NCBI GenBank assembly: GCA_020086605.1
Contig: JACBWW010000002.1
Coordinates: forward strand, 22,619,405 to 22,683,404
Length of the DNA stretch: 64,000 nucleotides
Direction: 5' to 3'
Source of the DNA: Lanius collurio
Taxonomy: Eukaryota; Chordata; Aves; Passeriformes; Laniidae
Below are positions 38,271 through 51,991 of this stretch, piece by piece. The notes under the pieces were generated by a model. The model made no database searches and was not told the origin of the DNA. It was given only the letters and a program-made list of their open reading frames with translations. The translations under genes were made by a program, and so were the position numbers. Positions within the stretch are counted from its first letter, which is position 1. Each line of letters starts with the position of its first letter.

Positions 38271-41200
38271 GTGTGGAAAGGGTGGGGAGTAATTTCTTTC
38301 CTCCTCAGCATGGCCCTTGGCTAATCATTACATTATGTCTGCAGGCTCTGCAGAAGTGAGTCCATTTTGAAGGGGACCAGTTTCACAAACACTGCAGGGT
38401 GGGAACAGGAGCTGTGCTTAAATTTGTGTTTGGCAGTGACAATCAGCATTATCAAGTGACACTTCATTAGTCACGTGAAGAACTGAACAATGTTGTTGCT
38501 TTATTTGCAGGCTTCTGCCTCAGTTATGTGCTGACCTTGGCCCATAAAACTCCAGTCATAACACTGTCCTTCTGTGGTATATCTTAACAGAAGTCATCAA
38601 GGCCTTTGACTATTCCTGACATGCTTCACAGCTCTGCCTACATACCAGTGTCTGCATGCATACATAGCTGTGTCCCACACCTGCCCGGGACCTCACCACC
38701 CTTGTTCAAAGGCAGCAACTCAGCCAAGGCAGCTTGAAAAAAAAAAAAAAAGGTTCAACTTGTTCTACTCCTTAGTTCAGCTTATCCTTGTAGAAAGTCA
38801 CTGCCTGAGTACTTTGTGCCAATCACATGTCCAAAAACTACATTTGGTTCACATCAAGAGGAATTTTCTTCTCAACAGTGCTCCAGCAGAAAGCATAAGC
38901 TTCACTTGCTGTGAAACACATGACATCTCACCAAAAATAGTCCGCTACTTCTTCAGCTTGTTTAAGAGTAACCGAGCTACCTGTTGGAGAGAAAATCTAC
39001 AGCTACAGGCAGGGAGCATGCTGGAGCAAGGCAGAGGACAAACTAGATCCTGAGAAGCAACATGGTGCAAAGCAGCAGTAAAAGGGGGCAAGGGAACTAA
39101 ATTGGGATGGGAAGCCTTGGAAATGACAGAAAACAGATGCAGTGACAGACAAGTAAGAAGCATGGACGGCCCTTGTGTACGCTCTCAAACCCACATGGAT
39201 CAGATACATCTGGAGGTAAATTTGACCTGGGCAGGTCAAATGAAAATAAGCCCTCACTTGTGAGTGATGAGGTAAATCTCACCTGGCAACGGCTCCACAA
39301 CAATTGAATAATGACTGCTGCAGATGGGCAGCTCTTCATGTTGCACACCATGGGTCACCCGCAGCCTGTTTGTGGTGGCAGGAAGGCTCCTCAGTGCTCT
39401 CACTGCCTTCTCCCAACTCAGCTTCCCCAGACTTTTTCCCTGGGGGTGCCCATGCCATGTCCTGCCCCTTTCAGCTGCAGCTTCTCCACTTAGCTGGTAC
39501 CTAGGGAAGGGAAGCATGAGGCAGAGGCACATCACAGCTGGCTGGAGCAGGGTCTGCCCCATGGGACCAGCATGGGCATGGCATTGCCCAGCAGCCCAGG
39601 CAGCCTTTTCCCTCCCACTGAATAAAGAAGACATGAATGCATCAGTCTTCACAGGATAACCATTACCCAGGTAGAAAAACACATCAGTCCCGTTACCTTT
39701 GGGACTTTTTCTCTCCGGTCATCTCTCCCCACCTTTGCTTGACCAGATGCTGTTCTCTGCCAGCATCATTTCTGGAAAGGAGTCCATAATAGAACACCCA
39801 TGAGTGCTGCTGCAAGCAGGTAGGAAGTGAGGTGTGGGAAGTGGGAGGACTGTATCTACTCACTGAGATCTGTGCCCCTCTTCAGGAGTAGCTTGTGGGG
39901 ATCTTATCCCACCTCCGCAGCTTTTGTAATTTCTATGGCATCCCCTGCATAGTCTCCTATGGCTGGATGTGCTACATGGAAGAAATTCCCCACTCCATCC
40001 CACTGGCTGTACCTGTTCCAAGGAATGGCTGCCCCATCTTGGGTGGTTGTGCTGTCCTTTCCAGGGATCTTCATTCACAGTGATTTGTGTCTGACTCTAA
40101 ATCCACCACCTGTGACTGGTGCCATCAGAGCTCTTCCAGGAAAGCCCCGTGACATGGCCTCTCTGCCTGGCACTGACCCTGTAAAAGGAGGCTGGGACAA
40201 AACCCAACTGTGTCGTGGACTCTGCTGCAGGCAGGGCATCCCAGGGCTCTGAGCGCAGCCATCCCTGTGGATCAGTGAGGCTGGCCCACAAGTGAGCAGC
40301 AGGGGTGGCCACTGGCCATGCAGGCAAGTCCTGTCATGTGTTTTGCTCTGGTGTCATCCAACAGAGCAGAGTAAAGGCATGGCCACGACCACCCAGACAA
40401 ATGCAAATCGACAGCATCAGCTGAGGGAAGACAAACATAAGGAAGAGGAACGGGGTGTGCAGCAGCTCCTGGCGGGATCAGAATCAGCGCTGCTTTCACA
40501 CACTTTTTGCTTAGCATAAAGGCTCCTCTGATGTTTCATGACTATCAAAGGCTTTGAAATTCACAGGAATTTCAAGGAAGGCAGAAGTTCATCTGAAATG
40601 AGAGAAAGATTATATTTTCCCTCCCACTATATTTCCAGCTTCCCAAGAATGTTCCTTTGAAGACTCCACTGCTCCCAGAAATGTCTTTATGATGTTTTTA
40701 AAGTCATTTCCCATATAGGATCATCACTGCACAGCACAAGCAAATGGTAGAGGCTCAGAAAGCAATGTGTGGGGGTGAGAATTGAGGATGTGGGTGAGCT
40801 TCAGCTTCTTAACAAAACCAAATCATCCCACCACCAATGTAGTAGCATTGGTTAGAGGCAAGTATACCAGATGTCCCTTAGTGGAGGGAGTGCAGGGTCT
40901 TTCTGAGTGGCTGTTTAACTGAGCAGTGCCTTACTGCTTCCATGCTGGCTAAACCAAGAATACAGATTTGAGCTATGGGTGAAATTATGCTTTTCCAAAC
41001 TTTTTTTCTCAAGTATGAGCCACTCTCATCTGGAAAAGAAAGCACTTGCTAACTGCCTGCAGCAAGGGACAAGGGTCTCACAGTAAGGCATTTTATTTTC
41101 CAGCCCCTGGAAGGGGACGTCTCTCACTGGTCTGCTCTGATATCTGGCCACCAGGAAATAGATGAGCATGGGGCAGACTGCAGAAACTGAGATGAAACTG

Positions 41201-44200
41201 CTCCTTTCCCTCTGATAAGAGGGAGCTGATATTGAACCTATTAGTCAGATTATGGTGGATCTGAATTTGTTTCCCCTTGAGCAGCAGCTACAGAGACAGA
41301 GCAGCTGGATTAAGTTTCACTCTCCTATGTAAAATGACTTAACAGAGTAGATAAAACTTAATATTTGTGAAGGCTCATGTGTTTCCCTGAGACCTGATCT
41401 CAATAATGTCTTATGAATGCCTTGCTGATTGTTTAATGAATTATTTTTCTTCCTCTCAGACTGTTAATAATAAATTATAAGTAGAAGGAATGTACAGGCT
41501 GCTTGAAATAATTCCTTGAATATGAGTTCAGCTGCAGAGCTCGCTCTGTTTTGCCTTCCACTGCCTCTGAGCAAGTGCTTTTTGATGAGGATTTTGGGGC
41601 AGAGGATTTCCCCCTGTTCTTGTGAGATAGGAAGGCCCTAGGGATCTGAAGAGCAATGAGTGAGCTGCATGGGGGAAGGTCGGCCTATCTGTGAAATACA
41701 TGAGGCTCCAGTGTAAACCAGCTGGCTGTGTGTGTACATTGTTGTACACCTCCCAGATGGACTTTCACTTGGCAAAGCAGAGGCAGGAGGGGCAGAGAAG
41801 CTTCAGAGACAGAGGAGGAGGGATGGTCCCATTCCAAGGCTGTGGAAAAGGAGTGAGGATCTCACCACCTACCTCACCTGCCGTGGGCTTTGAGGGACGC
41901 TCAGCACGAGTCACATTCACCTCACATAAGTTTTGCTGTCTGAAGAACTCACATCCAACCATGCCACCTACATGGAGAGCTCAGGCATGTAAGAGAGGAG
42001 GAGAACAGTTCTTGTTTGTACCAGAATTTCCTCATAATCTAGGCTGCACTGCCCTTATTGCTGTCCATGTCCTGCAGCTGACAAGGAGCAGGAGCCTAGC
42101 TGAGAAGCCCAGATCAGATTAGAGTCAGGCATCACACTGCTGCTGCCAACACCACCCACCCACATAGGAATGTTATGGGGATGCACCCCTCCTGGAAGCT
42201 ATTAACTATAAGAAGGGTTTCCTTATTAGTCATGAGCTATATATATAGTCTATACTATAAATATAAATATATATGTATTATAGAGTATAATCTAGAGATT
42301 GTGAAAGTCTGTCCCTTAGCACAGCTCACCCTAGAGGTTTCATGGATCTTTCACACGTTTCAGTGTTAAATTACAGCCCACACTATACCCATAGGCACAT
42401 AATGGATCAAACTCAGCTACCCCAGTTACTCTCAGCAGCACTTTGCTCACAGGGGGAAAAAAACTAGAGCTTTAAAAGAGGAGAGAGCACCAGGAGAGTA
42501 AATGAAGGACGACATGAAAGACACAGGGTGCTAGGATGTCAGCTGCATTTAAAAACTTCCATTATTAGCCTTCACCTTCATCCTTGCCTCTTCCAAATCA
42601 AAGTGTTTCACTTTAAATAGTGCCATAAACCCAGGGGAAGCTGCTGTAAACATCCAGTAGTGCAGTTTTCTGCATGCAGCCAAGCCAGCCTACACCTTGC
42701 ATTCAAACTAGAGCCAAACTAGAGCTTTCACCATCCCCAACATGCCAGTACCACACATGGATCTTAGAGCCAAGCAAGGATATTGAAGACTTCACACTCA
42801 AACGAGCAGCCTTTTGAAGTGGTAGGACCGGCAACATCCCACCCAGCAGTGTGGGCACAGTGTAGGGCAGGCATGACAGGAGAAGCAGGCATTCTTTGTG
42901 CTGTCCCCAGGAATACAGAGACATGGACTAAGCCAGCAATAATCCCAGGCACAGTGCTGCACACTGGTCCAGCCAGCTAGAGCTGGCCAGGTTGGTGTGC
43001 ACAACGGAGAGTGAGGTGCAACTGAAATCTTGATGGTGAGGGGTAGGAAAAGGTTCTTTAAACCAAAAACAATTCTGCAGTTTCAGCAGGGAATGCCAAA
43101 TACAGAAAATCCACTGAAAGCTTCCTAATTATGTACACCGAGTGTTTGGGCACACATTCATGCTACAACAGCATTTATTCCACTGGTAAGGTTTGCAATA
43201 AAACCAGTGTCCCAGGTTCCCCTCTGTCCAAAAGACAGCCCTGAGGCACACCAAGGCTTCAGGTTTGCTTGGAGTCTCAAGTGAGAAAGCATGAGATGGG
43301 CAGGTCAGCACTTTTGGTATTGCTCATTAGAATGACTCTCAGCTTGGATCCAAAGCCAGGTAGAGGAGGATTACTCACTGCTCCTTTCAGCTGATCAGAG
43401 CTCACTTCCTTCCAAAACCTGAGTTAGCAATTGCCACCTTTGCAGGCTACAGGGCAGCCAGACCTGCACCAGGGCTTGTTGCCATAATTTAGGCACTTGT
43501 AAGATATCCTGTGGTGGGACACCACAGTGCTGCAGGTTGGCCAGGAGGGATGCTCTGGCTTCTCTGCTCCATATGCTCTCTCTATGACTCCCACAGCACC
43601 CACCAGCTGGTGGCACATCACCTTTCCACCATCCTGTGTGGGGACTGCTGCTCCCTGCACAGGGAACAGTCACTGTGTGGGTGGTTCTCAGGTTGGAGGC
43701 TGCCAGGCTTTAACCCACCGAGTAACTTTGCTTCACCACTGCCATTGCGTGAGCCAAGCTGTGGGTTTGCCCTTCTCACAGGGTCTGGGAGTCACCAAGG
43801 TCATTTCAGGGGAAAGAAAACTCCAAGAAAGGTGTGAAAGAAAGACATTTATGTCCTCAAAGACCCATAAGCACCTGCTGCTGAATGAAATCAAGGGTGA
43901 GGTGGGTTTTCTTTGCACCTTTGAAATCCAGGGTGTGGATTCCTCCCAGGCTGCCACCTGATCCTCAGAAATAGCACACACTGAGGACTGAACAGCAGAG
44001 CCCCAGAAACGTTCTTATGTGTCATCCCAGGTTTTGCAAAATGGCACGTTGCAAACACCTGAGGTATCCCAGCTCCTTTTTCTCTGCTCTGATAACGAAT
44101 GTTTTGACTTCAGCTAGTCTTCCCTACCTCCCACCATTTCAGAAGCAGTGTTTTTGGTGCTTCATTGCTGACTCCTGCAACTTGGGCAAAATTGCTCCAG

Positions 44201-44789
44201 AAATCAGAAACTTGTAGGTCAACATTTATTAACCTTGTATTAAACTGTGTAGTCATTATTGCCCTTGTTACATCATGCTCCTGGTAGTCACTATAAGCTC
44301 ACTTGTACAAGTACCTACTCATGTCTGTACTTCCAATCATGCTGGTTTACTGAAGTAGCTCCCATATGGGAAATCCACTTTCATGGTTCGTTTTCTCTTT
44401 CCCCAGCCATATTGCTTGCACATCTCCTTCTCCTTTGGTTGTCAGACCTGCATGGCACCAAACCACTGACCTCTCCTATGTCTGGCAGGGACCTAAGAAG
44501 CATTTCCAAATTTCCCCACATTGGTAAAATCCTTATTCTTAGTGTTAGGGGTGTTAGAAAACAGGTGGAGAAAGGAAAGGAGATTTCTGTCAAAAATACA
44601 TGCCCTGGTTCTTAAAAAAAAAATAAATAAAATTGTGTTTCAGGCATTAATTCAGCCTCAAATTATTAGGGAGATGGCTGAGATTTACTAACTAACAGGC
44701 ACTACAGCTGCTCATTGAAAGATCACTGAGCCTTCCTGTAACAAGTCACAATAAAACCGCATACTTATAAGGATGCCTTCAAAAAAAAT
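38271..44789. other. Non-coding flank, no gene seen
   Basis: Unique sequence between the CR1 fragment and a candidate enhancer. Frames at 39.3-40.5 kb, 41.7-42.1 kb and 43.4-44.0 kb occur on both strands together and look like composition effects. An AT microsatellite-like patch (TATATATAG and relatives) lies at about 42,238-42,290. Confidence 0.6.
38737..38751. repeat. Poly(A) tract, 15 A
   Basis: Run of 15 A after GCAGCTTG, with no retroposon body recognised to its left. Confidence 0.85.
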
Positions 44790-45075
44790 CAGTAGTGGGG
44801 AGAGAGAGAAGGGGAGAAAGCATCTGAACAAAAGCTGTAATTAATCGGTGGAGGAGCAGGTGACAACTTAGGAGATCCAAGAATGCTGTTTTTACAGTCA
44901 TGAAAATAGCACAGAACACTGCAGGTCTGCATTCAGGCCACCAAAAGAGAAATCTTGTGAAGCAAGCAGGTGGGGCTGATTTTAATGCAAGGAGGAAGCA
45001 TCTCTGAAGTTTTCCATTTTCTTTTCAAAAAGATTCTTGCAGCAGGCAGAGATCAAGTAATTACTTTGCCCCTGT
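44790..45075. promoter_or_regulatory. Candidate conserved non-coding element
   Basis: Contains GTAATTAATCGG, GATTTTAATGCAAG and AAGTAATTACTTTG, the last a perfect palindrome AAGTAATTACTT. This is homeodomain-like composition without repeats. It would need cross-species alignment to be confirmed. Confidence 0.28.
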
Positions 45076-46244
45076 TCACCAGATATCTCAGAATAGTAAC
45101 AGACCACACACCCAGAAGATGATTAAAGGAAGTCAAGGGTCAGGAACACAGAAAAGCTTGTGATACAGAAGATTTGCATGGCCATTAATATTTCATGACT
45201 TACAAGCCATGTGGTTCAGAACAAATATCTTCACAATAAAGTAGAACTGTCTGCCATCAGGTTGCATATTTCAAGACATACCTGAGTCATAAAAGTATTA
45301 TTTACATGCCTTTACCCATGAACAGAATGCAAAACTGCCTGAATCCTTGTACCTACCTATAGGGGAACATGGAAAGCCTGTCTAAAGGCTCAGCAGGATT
45401 TAAGTGGGGCCTCTGCCCTTCGCTAGACCTCTGCACAGAGTGAGTTTCACTAAAAGCAAAGCATAAGCAGCATTTTCATACTGCAGGCCTATTAGATCCA
45501 CTACAAAGGAAAAGAGCTGCTGCACTGTCAGTATGTCTCTTCAGCCTCTACTCCAACCCATGAAACAAAAGTGCTATTTATATGCAAGTGTATAGACAGC
45601 AGTGCAGACAGCAGATATTGTATTCTCTGCCATTATTCCCATTTTAGACACATCAAAGCTGGTAATTGAATTTAAAGAAAAAAACCAAAAATACAAACCA
45701 CCAAACCATAAATGACTACTTTTTCCCAGTAAAAAGAATAAGATGTGTCAGGGGTTAAGCAGAAGTATTTCGTCCCAGGATTTTGGCAATTATGCTGGGT
45801 GAGATTTCATTCTGGGAAAACAGAGTTTATTGTGGTGGCACAAGCAGGCCCTTTCCTCACAATCAAAGCTAGGAATTTTCCCTGCCTGCACTTGCCTGTA
45901 TGTGGCTGGAATAAGCAAGTGGAGCGAGTGGTTCGGCTGACTCACCAGCACAACCAGACTCTCCTGTTGCTGCCAGCCACTGAAGGAACTTTTTTCCTGC
46001 CTTTGCACCTGGGCTCTCCCTTTCCCAAGCTGCTGTAAGTGGTGAGGCTCCTGACTTGAAAGAAATGCTGAGAGCTAGAGTGACATTGCTAAATTGCCCA
46101 AAGGAATTACTCAGAGCAGGAAGGCATGTTAGCATTGCTTGTCAAAGCTGCTGCTTCTCTGAGTCTCTTAGTGCCCTGTGTGTGTGTGATGGAAAAGGTG
46201 AGAAGGAATGAGAAGTTGTGGGAAGGAAAAAAAATAGCATTATA
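45076..46244. other. Non-coding flank, no gene seen
   Basis: Unique sequence with a short patch of alternating T and G at about 46,178-46,189. No gene or repeat family was recognised. Confidence 0.6.
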
Positions 46245-46273
46245 AAAGCACTGCATCAGAATTGCAGTGCTTT
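46245..46273. repeat. Perfect 11-bp inverted repeat (hairpin)
   Basis: AAAGCACTGCA (46,245-46,255) and TGCAGTGCTTT (46,263-46,273) are exactly complementary around a 7-base loop TCAGAAT. The pairing does not extend outward, so the stem is too short for a pre-miRNA. It is followed by GGAATTAATAGCC and looks like a protein-binding palindrome or a chance hairpin. Confidence 0.55.
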
Positions 46274-47227
46274 CTGACAAGAATGTAAGTTCTTGCCCAG
46301 GGAATTAATAGCCAAAATAAGTCTAATACCACAGGGCTTGATTGCCCTGATTGAGTGCTTTGCAAATTACTCACATGAGCAGCCCCACTGACCATCAGAA
46401 GGATTCTTCCAAGTCTGACTCACAGTGATTAGTGACAGCAAACTGCAAGGGGAAAGGCATGACAAGGGAGAAAGTATTCAAAGGCAACATTATTTACTGC
46501 TCCTCTCTCTACTAAAAAGAGTCAGGTGTTTGACAATTTCATTCATTGGCTGCACCTTTGTTTTAAACCAGGTGCTTGCTAGAGTGAAAATCATTTATTT
46601 TAAGATTCCTTCACACAGGGAAGTCTGAAGAAAAATCCAGAGCAGGTGAAAGTCCTACTTCATCAATATAATTTATTATTATCATTGTGAGGAACATAAC
46701 AACTAATAAAATGCAGTTGTTTACTTCACCAAGATACAATTTTGGAAGAGTCTTGACTGAGGAGGTAAATCCCCACTTCTCCATCTTCCACTATACGTGC
46801 GCTGGCCAAAAGTGTTTGGCTGCCAGCTGTCTTGTGGCTGGGTGTGACCAGAGATAAACTGGTTAATGTTAGATTTTGCTGAGATTAGTGATATGGTTGA
46901 TGAGGTGATTTTGTTTTATATCTACCTGCTAACCCTGGTTCTTGCTTGAGAAACCCAAAGTTGTCTCTCACAAATGGCATTTATCTCTCTCCTTCCAAAA
47001 CAAATTGAAAGCTCACTGAAAAATTGGCATCCCAAATGCAACCATTCACAACTCCAGGCCTGAAGATGCAAAAACTGTTGTTCTTGCTTTAAAGAGAGAC
47101 AAAGCAGTGCTGTTTCCCAAAACTGCATCTCTGTCCCTTCACCTCTCCTTGGACTTGCCAAATGTGAAAACTGGAATGTAGCTCAGTCCATCCCCAGTGA
47201 GCCTGCAGGATTCAGATTGTTATGAAC
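46274..47227. other. Non-coding flank before the older CR1
   Basis: AT-leaning unique sequence with only short incidental frames. Nothing was recognised. Confidence 0.6.
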
Positions 47228-47590
47228 ACAATCATAAAATACCAGGTTGAAAGGGATTGCAAGGACCATCTAGTCCAACCTTTTTTGGTAAAAGCAAGGT
47301 CTAGACGTGGGCTAGTATGCTGTCCAGTTGAACCTTAGAGGTGTCCAAAATTGGAGAATCCACCACTTCTCTGGGGAGATTATTCCAATGGCTGCTGTCC
47401 TCCTTGTAAAAAAAATTTCCTCTTGCATCCAACCAAAATCTTCCCAGGAGTAACTTGTGCCCATAATTTCTTGAGATGGCCTTCCCTTGAGACAGCACTA
47501 CTGGTAGGTTCCCATTGAGAAGATCTGGTTTGAGACAAGGACTCAACTGGCCTAAAGATTCTGCACACTCTTTGTATCATGGGTTTGACT
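47228..47590 (-). mobile_element. Older, 5'-truncated CR1 LINE fragment
   Basis: The plus strand begins ATCATAAAATACCAGGTTGA and contains CATCTAGTCCAACC, the reverse complement of a CR1 3' UTR. On the minus strand, 47,546-47,301 translates to a recognisable CR1 ORF end: LLGRFWLDARGNFFYKEDSS then HWNNLPREVVDSP. The terminal octamer repeat is eroded to about one copy, so this copy looks older than, and belongs to a different subfamily from, the one at 37.6 kb. It is non-functional. Confidence 0.88.
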
Positions 47591-47694
47591 AAGTAAGAAG
47601 TCAAAGGTATTTTGTTATGCATTTATGCTTTATTTCTTAAGCACATTCATGATCGTGGGACACTTGGACATTGTGATGATACTGGAGTGCACTT

Positions 47695-47840
47695 AGCATT
47701 GTACTGCTTGAGCACTCCACAGTCTCGAATGCAGCCATCCACAGCTTACACTCTACTGGGGTTCTCCTGTTATAGCCTCATTTCACTGACAGGAAACTGA
47801 GGGACAAAGATGCAGAACAAGAGCGCCAAAGGTACTTGAG
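47695..47840 (-). repeat. Possible MIR-like remnant
   Basis: CCTCATTTCACTGACAGGAAACTGAGG followed by ACAAAGATGCAGAACAAG resembles the conserved stretch of MIR (TTACAGATGAGGAAACTGAGG) in reverse orientation. The flanking part is too decayed to place. Weakly supported. Confidence 0.4.
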
Positions 47841-50800
47841 TAAAAGAGTAGCTCTCATTATGGGTCGCTGGGGGATGCAAAAGGCAAAGTTACAGCCATA
47901 CATGCTATGTATGTGGAAACAGGGAGAAACATGTCTGAGAGATGCACCCAAGCAGCCAAGCTGCCCAGCTGGTTACTGTGGGTGTGGTGGAAAGATGGGG
48001 ATTTATCCATCAGTGCTTTCCCTTCTGCACTCAGGCAGGTGTATTGTCTCTGGGAACAAGGGGATTTCTTTTTTGCTGATGTTGTTGCTTGAAACCAACA
48101 AAAGACAATAAGGCAATTATGATTTTTTTTTTTCTGGAAGACCATAAAGAAGATTCTTTTGATGAAAACCTAGGTGACCACATTCTGTATTTTGACACGT
48201 CACTTCAGGGGATGGTGGTACTACTTTGTGGATTTGGCTGCAGGGGTCTTGCTCAAAACTGCACAAATCATCAGCAATGAAAGAAGCATCTCAAAACCAG
48301 GTGTTCAAAACGTTAAATTTATGCCCTCACTATTAAAATATTTCTCTTCCATCTGCTCAGATGGAGTCATGTGTATGTAAAACAGGCTTTCTAAATAGTG
48401 TTACACTTGAACATCCTGATCTAGACCTGAAGTTTTGCTTGTTGTCTTTCTGTACCGAGAACGACCTGTGCCACCTCGCCATCCTAATGAAGGGAGAATT
48501 TGTCTATGAAATGCAAGACAGCATGGAAGGGGGCAGGGCAGAACCTTAGAATAAAAAACAAGAAATTCAAATTAGGCCAAAGAAGGGAAAAATTTCCAAC
48601 AGAGAAATTAACAAGCTTGCTTAAGATAACAGGGAGATATGGTAAACCAGTTCTTCAAGGACCGAGATAATTTCAATTTTCTTCACTTTAAATTCCAGCC
48701 TACAGTCTTTCTGATGAACTTCTTGTCAACACAGCGTGGGCTTGACAGTGCTGCTCTTGTTTAAGGGTTGTCTCCTCTTCTTGGCTCATATAAAAGTCCA
48801 AAGTAATTTTTTAGTCACCTGTTCAGGACAGGGTTCAAAGCTCTGACATTATTATTATTTATCTTTCAGTCCACATTGGAATACATTTCCTCTTTTCTCT
48901 CAGAAACAAAGCTGACGATCTGCTTCATTCATTGCCTTTCAGGGAAAGAATCAAAATTGTCTTATCACTAAGGTTATATGGGAAAAGTCACACAAGGGCA
49001 TGCAAGTAATGGCCTTGTCACCTCCTCAGCAGTATTGGATCCACTCTTCATGAAAGATCACGAAAATGATCCAGACATTTATTAGAGTAGTATGCATGTG
49101 AAAGTCTCCAGATTGCACCCATGTTAAAAACAAGACACAGAATTTGCCACAGCAATTAACATGCAGTAACATCTCCAAAGTGGCAAAGATGTTTGAATTT
49201 TTGATGATACTTTTGATGAACTTTTGATTAGCAGATAGGCTAACAAATAAACTGTGTCCCCTGCATTACAAATTCACAATGTTTTACCCAATAGCAAGAC
49301 CTTAAAAAGGCTGTGCTCTGTGTAAAGGCACATATGTAGGAGTGATCTGCAGTATCTTGTCATTTCACTACCTCTGAACTGCTAAAGGTACAGTCTTCCT
49401 CTCATGAAAACCACCTTGTCTGGAAATCCTAATTGAAAAGGTACAGAAACTAACAAGACAAATATTACATGAACAATTCATTGTGGGTTTCTAATGCACA
49501 TAACACAGTGAGCCTCTAAAACAGTGATCACAGTATCTTTAACATGTATTAACACACTTCCTGTAACACTCTTGCCCACTCAACCTGCCAGTTTACTGAA
49601 ATATCTTCAATTGAAAAAAAAAATCGCTTAAAAACACTGCTCTACAGACTGATACATCTGTCACGATATTAAAAAGGCCTGGATACAAAAGATGGGGTTT
49701 CATTTTCACCCGAGTATGAAAGCAAACTAGAATCAACACTGAACACTTGTTTGCTCAATGACTAACCTATAACAAGAGGACCCAGGAACTTTCTATCTTC
49801 AGGCAGTGGAAGTACCACCTGCTTAATAAAGGCTACCCTCAGTGAACTGAAAATCTACACAATTCATCCTGAAAAGGTTCCACAAACAAAAATAATTTCT
49901 CTGTTTAGCCTCTTGTCCTTACAAGGGGCTTACAAACACATGAACTTTAGAGAAAACACCATCATTTACTGATAAGCTGCTGAAATGATGCAGTCTTGAG
50001 GTGTGCCATTATTTGATCTTTTTTACCCTTGAACCTCACCTTTGAGTTTATTCAGTTTACTCTTGAAAGTAGTAACCTTATTTATTGCTGAAGATGAAAA
50101 CACTTTGAAAATGCTGTGGCAGAAATTAAAAAGGACAAATACATGGCATGCTGCTTTGTGAAAAATGAACCCCACCCCTTTTTTGGGAGTTACTGATCAT
50201 TTGTGATTGTTAATTTTTATTGAGTTCAACTCAACAAGAACTGGATGTCAGCTGTCTACTTTTAACTGTTTGAGAACTTCAGAGGGGCATCAAGAGAACA
50301 GTTGGATAAAGTCTCTTTCTACTTTTGCTGGTAGACCTGAATGCCAACATGAAACACAGTAATTTCTGACCCTGCACTTTGTACTCTTTGCTGTGAATGT
50401 CTCTCGTTATTTTGACACTGATAATGGTTAGGTTTGCATTGCCTCAAGGGAACTACAGTAACTGTAGTAAAACGAGGAGCTGTCTAGTAAGGTCAGGCCA
50501 TCCCCCATAAACATACCAAACCACACAGACAGTGCTGGTAGAATGGTGATAAAGTCTGTTGATAAAAAATTTCCAGTCTTTAAACTCCACATCTAACTTT
50601 AACTTGTAGACCCGTAAATGCAATTCCTATTGTGAACGTGACCATAAACAGGTTTTACTGACTTGGTGCAAGAGGTAAGGAAGGTCAGCACAATTCTGTT
50701 CTCTAGGGATCTGGATGGATGAAGCAGGGGGTTTACACAGTGCAGTCAGAGACAGCACAGCAAGGGAGGCTGAGCCCACACTCCAGGCCAGGCCTGCAGG

Positions 50801-51120
50801 GCACAGGCAGCCGGCACTCAGAGTAACAGCAAAGATGACAGGGGCTGCTTTACCTGCTCGAGTGGCACATGCCAAACAGCATCCCTACATTCTGTGAACT
50901 TCTCAGACTACAGCTAGCTCAGACACACCTATATGCCACTACTTTGGTGAGACTCATCATGGAAGGTGTCTTCGAAGACTAATTATAGCAAATTTTTCAT
51001 CCTTGCTGGGAGTGCAGAAGCGTACCTTAGCCCTGGCATTTAGCCTCCTCTCCCCTACTCTACCACACTTCTAAAGATACCACTCTTATCTACTTCACTT
51101 ACTTCTGAAGCAATTTTTTT
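47841..51120. other. Non-coding interval just downstream of QKI
   Basis: Unique sequence, moderately AT-rich, with no exon recognised. Because the true QKI 3' end is uncertain, the right part could include downstream sequence transcribed past the last cleavage site. Confidence 0.55.
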
Positions 51121-51991
51121 TTTATTTAAGCAGTGCGAAATAGAATTTTTAGCAAAGAATACCTTGATAAAGAAATTGTTCTTAACTGAAACCAGGCATA
51201 ATCACATAAATATTAACGGAAATGTAGACCATAATCTAGTTCTTCTCCAAAGTGTGTTTCTTGCTAGGTTCACAACAAGGTGGGATGGCAGACATCTTAA
51301 TTTTTTATCGTAATCAGTAACCATGCCCCAAACCAGTATGTTAACATTATAGTAAAGTAATACTCCTCTTTCTTATTTGCTCTGAACAATTGTAACAATT
51401 ATGCCTACAAAAGTACAATAACATCAAAATCACTTGGTCATCCTTGAGAAATTTATAGAATTGGTGCATCCACAAATCCATGTGCAAGAACTGCATTGCA
51501 TGTTTATGGTATATAATGCATATTTCCTTCATTTACAGTTACAAACAACAGCATATGCAATAAGAAACTGTTAAGCAAAATATACCCTGATAATCGGACA
51601 ACCATGAAATTAAGTTTAAGCCTCTTCAACAATTAACATCTTTCATAACACTGCTAGAAGCATTAATGAAAATTTAAGTGTGAAAAATGTACATTCTTTA
51701 TTCTGCTTTTTAGATACAGAATAAAATTTAACTTTTCAGAAAATAAAACTATAGCTATAGCACTGAGAGCTGTCAGTTTTCTTTTGAGGATAAAGTACAT
51801 GCACCTTTTTCCAGTTACTTTATTGCACATAATGTACAGTCATAAATGGTGTTTATTTACATGTGTTTTGGAAATGTCCATGTTTGCTTTTCCCCTCAGA
51901 ATACATTATTTTGCACAAACAAAACCTTAAATGTTTCACACAAACTGCCATAATACAAGGCAAAGCATTTATGTATATATGTCACTTTATT
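51121..51991 (-). terminator. Candidate QKI distal polyadenylation signals
   Basis: Minus-strand AATAAA hexamers occur at 51,986-51,991, 51,819-51,824, 51,697-51,702 and 51,121-51,126. The first three are followed on the transcript strand by mixed A/T sequence suitable for cleavage. The last runs straight into an encoded A tract, so it could mislead cDNA priming. Which one is used cannot be told from sequence alone; alternative use of several is plausible. Confidence 0.35.
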
